Notes: generated by a model not told the origin, from the letters alone. A stretch of DNA of 21,980 nucleotides from a bacterium (GCA_030424955.1 JAUHVS010000013.1:1-21980); one strand, 5' to 3'. Counted from the stretch's first letter, positions 1 to 7,683 are shown. Translations and numbers: made by a program.

Positions 1-103
1 CCCCGTAGCTGAAGGTGCCGTCGATCCCCCAGAAGCGATCCGCCGCGTCGACGACGGCGGGCGTGAGGGGGGCGTCGGGGTGCAAGGGGCAGTGTGCGCG
101 CAT
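1..103 (-). CDS. Partial CDS, N-terminus of unknown protein (runs off left edge)
   Basis: A minus-strand reading frame opens with ATG at 103 and stays open for 34 codons to the window edge. A purine-rich GAAAGG lies a few bases upstream of the ATG and could serve as the ribosome binding site. The visible residues begin MRAHCPLHPDAPLTP and continue through a WGIDGTFSYG stretch. They have no signal peptide and include a Cys-Pro-Leu-His-Pro motif near the start. I do not recognise the family from so few residues. The gene diverges from the lipoprotein gene at 262, leaving 158 bases between the two starts for promoters. The open frame, the plausible binding site and the lack of a competing frame on the other strand support it, but only the first part is visible. 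Confidence 0.5.
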   Translation of the reverse strand, partial: MRAHCPLHPDAPLTPAVVDAADRFWGIDGTFSYG

Positions 104-261
104 GCGCCTTTCTCGCCCGCGCCGCGGCCTGTGGCAAGGCGGTCGACCCGATGGCCGCTGCCGGGCAAGATGACGGCTGGCTGGCGCCGGCTGGCGCGGG
201 GCGCCACCGCAGGCGCAGCGGGGCCATGGACCAACCCCTGGACGGGGCGACGGGAGAGCGC

Positions 262-705
262 ATGAGGGGCGAAGGGATGGCGGGTGGGCGGCGGCCGGGG
301 CGGTGGATCAACCGCGTCGCCTTGGGCGTCTGGGCCGTGGCGGCCCTGGCCTGCGACGACGACGGCGACCCGAACTACACGCCGGCCACCGGGGCCGACA
401 ACGGGGCGCGCTGCATCTTCAGCCCGGCCGGCGCCACGGGCTGCCGTGGCCAGGAGTGCCTGGCCTTCCCGGCGGCGCAGCTGGGCATCTGCAGCGAGCC
501 CTGCACCGACGCCTGCCGCTACGGCGGCACCTGCGCGCGGCTGCCGGACCTCGCCGAGCGGGTGTGCATGGTGCCCTGCACCTCGGGCGCGGACTGCCAG
601 TCAGGCTTCGCCTGCCAGCCCATCGACGGCCTGCAGACCTGCGAGGGGGGCGCCTCCTGCGCCGCCCCCGAGGTCAACGCCTGGTGTGTGCCCTTCACCG
701 GCTGA
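262..705 (+). CDS. Cysteine-rich lipoprotein, unknown function
   Basis: A 147-residue predicted lipoprotein. I chose the ATG at 262 because a GGGAG ribosome binding site lies about five bases upstream; the open frame extends further 5' but gives an Arg-rich leader with no export logic. Residues 10-30 form a basic then hydrophobic signal ending in the lipobox ALAC, so Cys31 would be the lipidated residue. It is followed by three Asp residues. In E. coli, Asp at +2 favours inner-membrane retention; whether that rule holds here is unknown. The mature part has 14 further Cys in short spacings of the Cys-x(n)-Gly-x-Cys kind, as in the many disulfide-rich secreted proteins of Myxococcota. No enzyme motif is seen. 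It may be co-transcribed with the FIST gene 56 bases downstream. Confidence 0.75.
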   Translation: MRGEGMAGGRRPGRWINRVALGVWAVAALACDDDGDPNYTPATGADNGARCIFSPAGATGCRGQECLAFPAAQLGICSEPCTDACRYGGTCARLPDLAERVCMVPCTSGADCQSGFACQPIDGLQTCEGGASCAAPEVNAWCVPFTG

Positions 706-761
706 CCCCCTCGCGATGATCGGCGAGCGCCTGGGGGCTCGCGGACGAGACGGAGCTCCTC

Positions 762-1943
762 ATGCAGTGGGTCTCGACCCTGCAGACCGCAGACGACTTC
801 TCAGACGCCGTGGCGGACGCCATCGCAGCGCTGGCGGCCCGGCTCGTGGCCGCGCCGGACCTCGTGTTCGCCTTCGTGTCGCCCGCAGGCCGGGCGGGCC
901 TGGGGGCGCTGGGGCGGGCCCTGCGCGGGCACTGGCCGCAGGCGCGGGTGGTCGGCTGCACCGGCGGGGGCGCGCTGGCCGACGGTCGCGAGGTGGAGGG
1001 CGTGGCGGCGGTGGCCCTGGTGGGCGCCGTGCTGCCCGGCGTGACCCTGCAGCCGTTCTATCTTGAGGCCGAGGGGCTGCCGGACCGGGCCGCGGCGCCG
1101 GCGGCGTGGGCCGAGGCCGTGGGCTGGGTCGGGGCGCCCCCGGCCGGCGTCATCGTGCTGCCCGATCCCTTCTCGTTTCGACCGGAGCCCCTGCTGCGGG
1201 GCCTCAACCTGGCCTTCCCAGGCGTGCCGGTGGTGGGGGGCGTGGCGAGCGGCGGCGCGCGGCCGGGGGATCACGGCCTGTTCCTGGACGACAGCGTGTA
1301 CAGCCGCGGCGCGGTGGGCGTGTGCCTCGGCGGCGCGGTGCAGGTGCAGGCGGTGGTGGCGCAGGGCTGCCGGCCGGTGGGCCAGCCCATGTTCGTCACC
1401 GCCGCCGAGCGCCACATCTTGCGCCAGCTCGACGGCCGGCCGGCCACCGACCAGGCGCAGGCGGTGTTCGAGGGGCTGAGCGCCCCCGAGCAGGCCCTGG
1501 CGCGGCGCGCGCTCTTCCTGGGGCTGGTGATGCAGCCCGCGCAGCAGCGCTACCAGGCCGGGGACTTCCTGGTGCGGGGCCTGGTGGGCGCCGATCCCGA
1601 GCTGGGGGCGCTGGTGGTGGCGGCCGAGCTGCGGCCCAACCAGGTGGTGCAGTTCCACGTGCGCGACGCCGACACCAGCCGCCACGACCTGGACGCGCTG
1701 CTCGCGGCCCACGCCGAGGCGGCCACCACGCCGGCGGCCGGCGCCCTGATGTTCGCCTGCCTGGGCCGCGGCGAGGGCCTGTACGGCGCGCCGGGCTACG
1801 ACAGCGAGGCCGTGCGCGCCCACCTGGGCGCCGATCTGCCCCTGGCGGGCTTCTTCTGCAACGGCGAGATCGGCCCCGTGGGCGACCAGGCCTACGTGCA
1901 CGGCTTCACCAGCGTCATCGCCGTGTTCAGGCCCCTGGAGTGA
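762..1943 (+). CDS. FIST N- and C-terminal domain protein (sensory, ligand binding)
   Basis: A 393-residue protein matching the FIST family (F-box and intracellular signal transduction), predicted small-ligand sensors often linked to histidine kinases or chemoreceptors. The FIST-N part covers about residues 25-220. It includes the VGCTGGG-like turn near residue 65 and a GGVASGG loop near residue 158, followed by the GAVGVCLGG strand and the QGCRPVG segment. The FIST-C part covers about 225-390 and ends in the hallmark NGEIGPVG (Asn367 onward) and HGFTSV segments. There is no signal peptide or membrane helix, so it should be cytoplasmic. The ATG at 762 has GGAG six bases upstream. The CAP-domain gene starts 19 bases after its stop, so the two are probably co-transcribed. 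The ligand and partner cannot be told from the sequence. Confidence 0.9.
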   Translation: MQWVSTLQTADDFSDAVADAIAALAARLVAAPDLVFAFVSPAGRAGLGALGRALRGHWPQARVVGCTGGGALADGREVEGVAAVALVGAVLPGVTLQPFYLEAEGLPDRAAAPAAWAEAVGWVGAPPAGVIVLPDPFSFRPEPLLRGLNLAFPGVPVVGGVASGGARPGDHGLFLDDSVYSRGAVGVCLGGAVQVQAVVAQGCRPVGQPMFVTAAERHILRQLDGRPATDQAQAVFEGLSAPEQALARRALFLGLVMQPAQQRYQAGDFLVRGLVGADPELGALVVAAELRPNQVVQFHVRDADTSRHDLDALLAAHAEAATTPAAGALMFACLGRGEGLYGAPGYDSEAVRAHLGADLPLAGFFCNGEIGPVGDQAYVHGFTSVIAVFRPLE

Positions 1944-1962
1944 CGGCGCGCGAGGGCGGGCG

Positions 1963-3138
1963 GTGAGCCGCTGGGCCTGCGGGCTGATCCTGGCCTCGCT
2001 GGTGGCGCTCGCCCCGGTGGGCGGCCAGGCCGCGGCGCCCGACGGCCCGCCCCTGGTGGTGGGGCTGCTGGCCGGCCACGGCTGGGGTACGCCGGTGCGT
2101 ACCGCGGCCCTCGACACGGTCGCCGCGGGGCTGGTGGCGCGGGTGGGCGGCGCGGTCTCGCCCGATCCTGATACCGCCGCGGCCCACCTGCGCGTGCTGC
2201 TGCATGGCGCCCAGGTCGGCGACGCCGTCGTCTACCCCTTCACCCTGCGCCATGGCGACGACGGGGCCCTGCGCCGGGGCCTCCTGGGGCTGGTGGCCGG
2301 GCTCGACCGCCGCCGGCCGCCCACCCACTACGGGCTGGCCCGCGGCCGCGACGGCGACGCGCAGGTGACCGCCGTGGTGCTGGTGCACCGCGGGGTGGTG
2401 TTCTCGCCGCCGCTGCCGGCGACGGCGGCGCCCGGGGCCGTGCTGCGGCTGAGCGGGGCGCTGCGCCGCGGGTACTTCCGGCCCCGGGTGGTGGTGGCGC
2501 CGCCTCACGGGGCGATCCGAGAGCGGCCGGCCTGGACCGAGGCCCGCCGGGTGGAGGTCAACGTGTACCTCGACGCCGGCCCGGGGGTGTACGGGGTGGA
2601 GGTGCTGGCCGACAGCGTCGACGGCCCCGTCGTGCTGGTGAACCACCGGGTGTACGCCGGCGTGGCCCCCCCCGATCGCCCGACGGTGGTGCTGCGCCCA
2701 CCGGGCGCCGACCGCGCCGAGGATCTGTGGGCGCAGGTGCAGGCGGCCAGGGCGGCCCACGGGCTGGCGCCCCTGCGCGCCCACGCCACCCTGGTGCGCA
2801 TCGCGGCGGATCACGCGGCCGATCTGGCCCGCGCGGGGCGCCTCGCCCACCGCTCCGCAGACTCAGGCACCCTGAACACCCGCCTGCGCGCCTACGGCGT
2901 GGCCGCGACCCTGTCCGCCGAGAACCTGGCCCAGGCGCCCGACGCGCGGGCGGCCCTGGCGGCCTTCCGCGACAGCCCGGGGCACGCGCGCAACCTGGCG
3001 CTCCCGCAGCTCACCCACGGCGGCGCGGCGCGGGTGGGTGACATCTGGGTGTTGGTGATGGCCGCCCTGCCGAGCGCCCCGCGGTCGAGCGCCCCTCGGC
3101 CCACCAGCCGGCCACGCTCGCCGGGCCGGCTGCAGTAG
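1963..3138 (+). CDS. Secreted CAP-domain (SCP/PR1/YkwD-like) protein
   Basis: A 391-residue protein starting at GTG 1963, with GAGGG six bases upstream. The first ~24 residues are a signal peptide with a likely cleavage site after GGQAAA. Residues ~30-255 form an N-terminal region with a THYGLARGRDGD segment followed by a beta-rich part; I recognise this as a recurrent partner of CAP domains but cannot name it. Residues ~262-370 are a CAP domain: His284 in the helix ADHAADLARAGRLAHRS, an AENLA motif, the SPGHARNL helix and a final THGGAA segment. These match the usual CAP signature (ENLA, SPGHxxN, THxG). A Pro/Ser/Arg-rich tail of about 20 residues follows. Many bacterial CAP proteins act outside the cell, with uncertain biochemistry. 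It converges on the gene ending at 3154. Confidence 0.88.
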   Translation: MSRWACGLILASLVALAPVGGQAAAPDGPPLVVGLLAGHGWGTPVRTAALDTVAAGLVARVGGAVSPDPDTAAAHLRVLLHGAQVGDAVVYPFTLRHGDDGALRRGLLGLVAGLDRRRPPTHYGLARGRDGDAQVTAVVLVHRGVVFSPPLPATAAPGAVLRLSGALRRGYFRPRVVVAPPHGAIRERPAWTEARRVEVNVYLDAGPGVYGVEVLADSVDGPVVLVNHRVYAGVAPPDRPTVVLRPPGADRAEDLWAQVQAARAAHGLAPLRAHATLVRIAADHAADLARAGRLAHRSADSGTLNTRLRAYGVAATLSAENLAQAPDARAALAAFRDSPGHARNLALPQLTHGGAARVGDIWVLVMAALPSAPRSSAPRPTSRPRSPGRLQ

Positions 3139-3153
3139 CGGGCCCGGCCCCGG

Positions 3154-3583
3154 CTAGCTGAGGTGGCCCTCGGCCAGCGCCGCCGCCGCGAGCGCCGCGG
3201 CGGGGCTCCCCTCGGCCAACGCCTCGCGCACCGGGTGGGCGTTGAAGGTGGCGGTGGGGACCCGCACCAGGGTGTGGCCGTGCAGCCCGAAGTGCCCCTG
3301 GATGGCCCGCAGCAGCGTCTGGCCGGCCGCAACGCCCGGCAGGCCGTCGAGCCCACAGCGCGTGAGGGTGCCGTCGCGATCGATCAGCAGGGCGGTGAAG
3401 TCGCTGAGCCGAATCCCCAGGCGGAAGCGACCCTCGATACGGTCGGTGACGATGGCGTCATGCTGCTCGGACCAGTGGGGGGGGGCGGCGCCGATGGGGC
3501 GCCACGGCGTCGGCGACGGCGCGCAGCAGTTGCACACCACGGCGGATCTCGGCGAGGGCGACGGTCGAAGGCGCCACGCCCAT
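3154..3583 (-). CDS. Unknown small protein, frameshifted at a C9 tract
   Basis: Two minus-strand frames together look like one gene of about 143 residues. The 5' frame begins at ATG 3583 with an excellent GGAGG ribosome binding site six bases away, and reads a helical start (MGVAPSTVALAEIRRGVQLL). It then stops just after a run of nine C (coding strand). The other frame opens across the same run and continues with protein-like sequence (EQHDAIVTDRIEGRF) to a TAG at 3154. Removing one C would join the two. The downstream frame also contains an upstream ATG at 3597, but that extension is Pro/Ser/Cys-rich, ignores the good binding site and looks like an out-of-frame reading. The segment LLIDRDGTLT resembles HAD motif I, but no other HAD motif follows. 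The product is unknown. Assembly error, pseudogene or phase-variable gene are all possible. Confidence 0.55.
3477..3485. repeat. Nine-base G/C homopolymer inside a gene
   Basis: Nine consecutive G on the plus strand (C on the coding strand) sit exactly where the minus-strand gene 3154-3583 changes frame. Runs of this length are prone both to replication slippage and to sequencing error. Confidence 0.9.
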
Positions 3584-3826
3584 GAGAGCACCTCCAAGAG
3601 GGTGGGGGGCGATGGGTGGGGGGTGGGTCGAAATCATCAGCGGATCTTGGCTCGTCCTCATATTCACAGTCTGACATCGGTCGGCCGCGAAAGCAGGTTG
3701 AACGGTGGGGCTTTTTCGCAATCGTCACAGGGCATTGTCCCCGGTGACGGCGGGGTGGCCGGGGCGCGCCGGGGCGGCGGCCGCCGGGCGACACCGAGGC
3801 GACGGGCGGCGGTCTGATCCGGCGGC
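3584..3826. other. Intergenic region with an AT-richer pocket
   Basis: This 243-base gap lies between two minus-strand genes. The part from about 3635 to 3735 is clearly less GC-rich than the rest of the window, as expected for a promoter region serving the gene at 3583. I could not find a convincing -35/-10 pair. A weak five-base-pair hairpin (3739-3755) lies below the aldolase stop but has no T tract. I see no credible protein-coding frame here. Confidence 0.35.
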
Positions 3827-4510
3827 TCAGTCCAGACAGATCTGGTGGCGCTCGGCGTAGGCCAGCGCCGACGCGTGGGCGGTGGCCTGCACCAAGGCGG
3901 CGCCCGCGGCGTCCAGGCTGGGGCCGAAGGCGATGACGCCGTCCTCGTGGCCCCCCATGGCGAAGAGGGCGCTGCGGGTGCTCATGCCAGCGTTCGCCAG
4001 GTGTGTCACCGCGTGCGCCATGTCGGCGGTGCCGTAGGCCGCGCTCGCGGGGGTGGCCGGCAGGCCCAGGGCGGCCGCCCGACGCCACAGCAGGGGCGCG
4101 TGCACGTGCAGCACGCAGCGGATGGCCGGGCTGAGGTCGTAGACGGCGCCATGGGTCAGCGACTCGCTGGACGGGCGCACCGCGCCCTCGCTCTCCACCC
4201 AGTTGCGGCGGGCGTCGTAGCGGCGCACCACGCACAGATCCTGCAGCGCCACGCAGCGCCGGCCCCCGGTCTGGGTGCCGGTGATCAAGAAGGCCCGGCC
4301 CCCCCGCGGCCCGGGGAAGGGCCCGACCCGCGCCGAGAGGTTGCCAAAGCCCGCCCCCCCGTAGCGCTGCGGATCCTGCCCGAGGCCGCCGAGGCGCACG
4401 AGCACGTCGCGCCAGGCGAGCAGGGCGCCAGCCAGCCCCTCGTAGGGACGCGGGGGCAGCGCGCGCGGGTGATGGTCTGCTTCGAATTTGACGACGCCGT
4501 CGATCTCCAT
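3827..4510 (-). CDS. Class II aldolase/adducin-family protein
   Basis: A 227-residue cytoplasmic protein of the AraD/FucA-like class II aldolase fold. The family uses a divalent metal, usually zinc, for aldol cleavage or epimerisation of sugar phosphates, though many members have unknown substrates. Visible signatures are the glycine-rich GFGNLS loop with Asn57, the ITGTQTG segment (77-82), the phosphate-side PSSES segment (113-117), the metal-binding pair in VLHVHA (His135 and His137), and a third ligand His188 in MGGHEDG. An acidic residue, Glu116, lies just before LTHGAVY. The length is typical of the family. The ATG at 4510 has only a weak ribosome binding site, but the N-terminus fits family members. 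It diverges from the RlpA gene at 4625. The YGGxGFGN and TGTQTG variants suggest a subgroup distinct from classical fuculose or ribulose aldolases, so I give no substrate. Confidence 0.88.
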   Translation of the reverse strand: MEIDGVVKFEADHHPRALPPRPYEGLAGALLAWRDVLVRLGGLGQDPQRYGGAGFGNLSARVGPFPGPRGGRAFLITGTQTGGRRCVALQDLCVVRRYDARRNWVESEGAVRPSSESLTHGAVYDLSPAIRCVLHVHAPLLWRRAAALGLPATPASAAYGTADMAHAVTHLANAGMSTRSALFAMGGHEDGVIAFGPSLDAAGAALVQATAHASALAYAERHQICLD

Positions 4511-4624
4511 GGCGCGGCAGCCTAGCAGCCGGCGGGCTACGCCGCGCGCCTTGTGTCGCGGGCCGGGCGTGCCGAAGCTGAGGGGGTCGATGGGGCGTGC
4601 GCGCCCGGTGTCGGAGGGGGGCCT

Positions 4625-5083
4625 GTGCGGCAGAGCGTTTCACACAGCGGGATCGGCAGGGCCGGGCGCCGGGCGCTGGGCGGGGCCTGGCTGGTGGGGG
4701 CGCTGCTGGCCCTGGGCTGTGGCCCCCCGCGCTCGCCCGAGATCACCGTCGGGGTCGGGGCCGGGCGGCAGCACCACGCGCTGTCGGGCACGGCGACCTG
4801 GTATGGGCCGGGCCTCAACGGCAACCGCACGGCGAACGGCGAGCGCTTCAACATGAACCACATGACCGCCGCGCACCGCAGCCTGCCCTTCCACAGCCGG
4901 GTGCGGGTGACCGACCTCGACACCGGCCGGGCGGTGGTGGTGCGCATCAACGATCGCGGGCCCTTCGGGGACGGCATCATCGATCTGAGCAAGGCCGCGG
5001 GCCGGCGCCTGGGCATCCTGCGCAAGGGCCGCGCGCGGGTTCAGCTGACGGTGCAGCGCTGGGGCAAGGGTGGCCGGCGCTGA
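4625..5083 (+). CDS. RlpA-family double-psi beta-barrel lipoprotein (first copy)
   Basis: A 152-residue lipoprotein. I chose GTG 4625 because GGAGG at 4613-4617 is seven bases upstream and the product then begins with a short basic n-region and a hydrophobic stretch ending in the lipobox LALGC (Cys32). An in-frame GTG at 4553 would add an unneeded 24-residue leader. Residues ~52-147 are the double-psi beta-barrel of RlpA, with GTATWYGPGLNGNRTANGERF and RINDRGPF blocks. Glu73, His84 and Asp110 are spaced 11 and 26 residues apart. As I recall it, this is the spacing of the catalytic Glu/His/Asp of Pseudomonas RlpA, a lytic transglycosylase acting on peptidoglycan without stem peptides. There is no SPOR domain, so septal targeting by that route is not expected. 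A second copy follows 76 bases downstream. Confidence 0.9.
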   Translation: MRQSVSHSGIGRAGRRALGGAWLVGALLALGCGPPRSPEITVGVGAGRQHHALSGTATWYGPGLNGNRTANGERFNMNHMTAAHRSLPFHSRVRVTDLDTGRAVVVRINDRGPFGDGIIDLSKAAGRRLGILRKGRARVQLTVQRWGKGGRR

Positions 5084-5093
5084 GCCTCGGGTG

Positions 5094-5114
5094 GCCCCTG
5101 GGGCGGGTTTTTTT
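5094..5114 (+). terminator. Possible intrinsic terminator after first RlpA gene
   Basis: A short GCCC/GGGC hairpin with a three-base loop, then GGG, is followed by seven T residues, eleven bases after the stop at 5083. The stem is only four base pairs, so termination may be weak. The T tract is striking in such GC-rich DNA. Confidence 0.35.
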
Positions 5115-5159
5115 GGGTAAATTTTTGGGGCTGAGGCCGGATGGTCGTTCAATGACCCC

Positions 5160-5672
5160 ATGCTTCGGTCTCTTCTCCACCTTCAGACGCGCTTCTACTT
5201 CCTCCTGGTGGTCTTTTTGCTTTTCTTGCCGGGGTGTGGGGCGCCCGCCGCGCTGGAGGAGACCGTCAACCGGGTGGTGCCCCGTGACCGACACGACTGG
5301 CGCCCGGCGAAGGCAGCTTCCAATACATCCAAGGCTTCTCGTCGGGCCCGTCGGCCGCGCCACGCCCTGCGCGGCACGGCCAGCTGGTACGGCAAGCGCT
5401 TCCAGGGGCGCCCGACGTCGAGCGGCGAGCCCTTCGATCGGCGGTCGCTGACCGCGGCGCACCGCACGCTGCCCTTTGGCACGGTGCTGCGGGTGACCTC
5501 GCTGGACACCGGGCGCGCGGTGACGGTGCGGATCAACGATCGCGGCCCCGTCAGCGAGTCGCGGATCATCGACCTCAGCCAGGCCGCCGCCGCCCGCATC
5601 GGGCTGCAGCGCATGGGGATCGGGCGGGTGTCGCTGGCGGTGGTGAAGATGGGGTCCGGCCGCCGGCGCTGA
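5160..5672 (+). CDS. RlpA-family double-psi beta-barrel lipoprotein (second copy)
   Basis: A 170-residue lipoprotein paralogous to the preceding gene. The ATG at 5160 gives a strongly hydrophobic Phe/Leu/Val-rich signal (residues 10-24) ending in the lipobox FLPGC (Cys26). A linker of ~40 residues rich in Arg, Lys and Ser follows, then the double-psi barrel at ~70-165 with GTASWYGKRF, TAAHRTLPFGT and RINDRGP blocks. Glu90, His101 and Asp127 keep the 11- and 26-residue spacings of the proposed RlpA catalytic triad, so it should be an active peptidoglycan lytic transglycosylase of the outer envelope. It also lacks a SPOR domain. No good ribosome binding site precedes the ATG. The upstream 60 bases are unusually T-rich, suggesting its own promoter or termination and restart between the copies. 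The stop lies 27 bases from the convergent antiporter stop. Confidence 0.88.
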   Translation: MLRSLLHLQTRFYFLLVVFLLFLPGCGAPAALEETVNRVVPRDRHDWRPAKAASNTSKASRRARRPRHALRGTASWYGKRFQGRPTSSGEPFDRRSLTAAHRTLPFGTVLRVTSLDTGRAVTVRINDRGPVSESRIIDLSQAAAARIGLQRMGIGRVSLAVVKMGSGRRR

Positions 5673-5676
5673 GCCG

Positions 5677-5706
5677 CAGGCGCGGGCTCAGGCGCGGGCT
5701 CAGGCG
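5677..5706. repeat. 12-bp tandem repeat, 2.5 copies
   Basis: The unit CAGGCGCGGGCT occurs twice (5677-5688 and 5689-5700) plus a six-base partial copy. It fills the gap between two convergent stop codons and runs into the last codons of the antiporter gene. Confidence 0.8.
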
Positions 5707-7553
5707 GGGGGATGGGCCTGGGGCGCCCCGAAGCGCTGCTCCGCGAGCCAGGCCTCGATGCCCTCGCGCTTGGACTGATCCACCAGCATCCACACCTGCT
5801 CACCGGCCCGGATCTGGCTCTCGTCGTCGAAGGGCCGGTTGGCCTTGTCGTCCTTGCCGATGGCGAGGAACAGCAGCCCCTCGGGGGGCGCGAGGCGCTC
5901 GTCGCCGCCCTTGCCCCGGGTGCGCAGCTCGGGCACGGCCTGCCCGCGCTCCAGGCGCACGATCCACCAGTCCACGTCGGCCTCGGCGCCGAACAGCCAC
6001 CGGCCGCCACAGTCGCTGAGGGTGTCGATGTCGACCCGCGCGCCGGGGCTGATGGCCGCCCAGGCCCGCGGCACCTTGTAGTGGCGGCGGCCGCGGCGGG
6101 CGAAGAGCACGTTCGCCGAGTCGTTGGGGGTGACCGCCAGCACGCCGCGGCGGGCGTCCACCTCGGCCCGCAGCAGCAGGGCCTCGCTCAGGCCGCTGCC
6201 GTACAGCACCCGGAACCCCTCGGCCTCGGCGGCGGCCACGGAGTCCGGGTTGGACTCGAGCAGCACCACCTCTTGCCCGCCAGACATCAGGGCGCGGCCC
6301 TGGGCGCGGGCCAGGGCGTTGGCGCCGAGCAGCACCCACCCGTTGTCGCGGGGCCGCGCGAGCTTGAGGGCGCGGGCGAGCATGCCGCCCGTCAGCCCCT
6401 GGGCGACCACGGTGATGGCGATGACCAGGAACACCAGCGCCTGCAGCTCGGGGCCGCCGGGGATGTCCTGGGCGGTCAGCTCCTGGGCGAACAGCGAGGC
6501 GACGGCGGCGGCCACGATGCCCCGCGGCGCCATCCACGCCATGAACACGCGCTCGTTGCGCGACAGGCCGGTGTTGTGGGTGCCCACCAGGATGTTGAGG
6601 GGGCGCACGACGAACATCAGCACGGCCACCGTGGCGACGCCTGCCCAGCCCAGGGCCTGCACCCGGGCGAGGCCGACGTCGGCAGCCAGCAGCACGAAGA
6701 GCATGCCGATGGCCATGACCGTCAGCTGCTCTTTGAACTCCTTGAGCTCCGCCGACACCCGCGAGGGCAGGTTGCCCACCACCAGGCCGGCGGTGATGGC
6801 CGTGGCGATGCCCGCCTCGTGCACCAGGCCGTCGCTGATCTGGTAGAGGGCGAGCACCAGCGTGAGGATCGTGACGTTCTCGAGGCCCTCGGGGATCAGG
6901 CCCTCGACCCGCAGCAGGAAGGCGAGCAGGAAGCCCCCCAGGCCGCCGACGGCGATGCCCACGCCCAGGGTCTTGGCCACGGTCCACAGCCCATGGGCCA
7001 CGCCCTGCACCTCGGCGCCACTGAGCACCCACTCCAGGGCCACGACGGCGAGGATGGCGCCGATGGCGTCACCAAACACGCCCTCGGCCTCGAGCACGGT
7101 GGCCACCCGGGGTTTGACCCGGATCCGCCGCAGCAGCGGGGTCACCACGGTGGGGCCCGTGACGATGACCAGGGTGCCGAACAGCAGGCTGGGCTGCCAC
7201 GCCCAGTCGAGCAGCAGCATGGGGGTCAGGGTGCCGCCCACGGCGGTCACCACCGAGCCCACGGTGACCAGCTGACGGATGCTGCGAGCCTGCCGGCGCA
7301 GCCGCTTGAGCTCCAGGCTCAGCCCCCCCTCGAACAGGATGACCGCGACGGCGAAGCCGACCAGCAGCCGCATGCCGTCGCCCAGGGCGTCGGGGTGCAC
7401 GATCCCGGCCACCTGGGGCCCCAGGATGACGCCCGCAGCGAGCAGGATCACGATGCCGGGCAGGCGCAGGTGCCGGGCCAGGATCTGCGAGACCATGCCC
7501 GCGCCGAGGGCGATGCCCACGGTCAGGGCAGGAGAGTCGAAGGCGACGGCCAT
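5700..7553 (-). CDS. CPA-type cation:proton antiporter with RCK/TrkA-like C-terminus
   Basis: A 617-residue inner-membrane protein. About residues 8-395 are a 12-13-helix Na+(K+)/H+ exchanger domain of the monovalent cation:proton antiporter superfamily. Visible marks are the LPGIVILLAAGVILGP first helices, the FEGGLSLEL segment, the TGPTVVTPLL unwound region and the EGVFGDAIGA helix. Asp162 there sits where CPA1 members carry Asn-Asp, but the Asn is replaced by Gly. From ~400 to 520 a Rossmann-like region (GANALARAQG, then VLLESNPD) resembles TrkA-N/RCK. The last ~90 residues resemble a TrkA-C ligand-binding module. This implies nucleotide or ligand control of ion exchange. I chose ATG 7553 over an in-frame GTG at 7592 because the best promoter -10 (7582-7587) overlaps that extension. 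It diverges from the dehydrogenase gene. Confidence 0.88.
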   Translation of the reverse strand: MAVAFDSPALTVGIALGAGMVSQILARHLRLPGIVILLAAGVILGPQVAGIVHPDALGDGMRLLVGFAVAVILFEGGLSLELKRLRRQARSIRQLVTVGSVVTAVGGTLTPMLLLDWAWQPSLLFGTLVIVTGPTVVTPLLRRIRVKPRVATVLEAEGVFGDAIGAILAVVALEWVLSGAEVQGVAHGLWTVAKTLGVGIAVGGLGGFLLAFLLRVEGLIPEGLENVTILTLVLALYQISDGLVHEAGIATAITAGLVVGNLPSRVSAELKEFKEQLTVMAIGMLFVLLAADVGLARVQALGWAGVATVAVLMFVVRPLNILVGTHNTGLSRNERVFMAWMAPRGIVAAAVASLFAQELTAQDIPGGPELQALVFLVIAITVVAQGLTGGMLARALKLARPRDNGWVLLGANALARAQGRALMSGGQEVVLLESNPDSVAAAEAEGFRVLYGSGLSEALLLRAEVDARRGVLAVTPNDSANVLFARRGRRHYKVPRAWAAISPGARVDIDTLSDCGGRWLFGAEADVDWWIVRLERGQAVPELRTRGKGGDERLAPPEGLLFLAIGKDDKANRPFDDESQIRAGEQVWMLVDQSKREGIEAWLAEQRFGAPQAHPPA

Positions 7554-7581
7554 GGGATGCCCAAGCTGGAGAGGGGCAAGG

Positions 7582-7609
7582 ATTGTAAGCACTCAAAGGG
7601 GGTGGGCAA
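7582..7609 (-). promoter_or_regulatory. Sigma70-type promoter for the antiporter gene
   Basis: On the minus strand, TTGCCC (7604-7609) and TACAAT (7582-7587) are separated by 16 bases. The -10 matches the consensus at five of six positions. Transcription would start near 7575, about 22 bases before ATG 7553, which excludes the longer GTG start at 7592. Confidence 0.5.
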
Positions 7610-7666
7610 GGCCGGGGTGAGCCGAGGCGGCGGATCGCTGCCCCCCACAGGCGGGTTGGGCTTGAT

Positions 7667-7683
7667 CCCAGCCACCGGCTGGG
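7667..7683. other. Perfect 7-bp inverted repeat in the divergent intergenic region
   Basis: CCCAGCC and GGCTGGG flank a three-base ACC loop. It lies in the 262-base gap between the antiporter and dehydrogenase starts, about 133 bases before ATG 7816. It could be a hairpin in a 5' leader or a regulator site. There is no T tract. Apart from this and the promoter at 7582-7609 I see nothing else definite in the gap. Confidence 0.4.

Noticed and set aside
3370..3400. HAD-phosphatase motif I (DRDGTLT) in the frameshifted gene
   Set aside because: Fewer than 80 residues follow and none of HAD motifs II-IV is visible; the match is probably accidental.
4553..4624. Upstream GTG start for the first RlpA gene
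   Set aside because: It would put 24 acidic/Gly residues before the lipoprotein signal; GTG 4625 has a strong GGAGG at the right distance.
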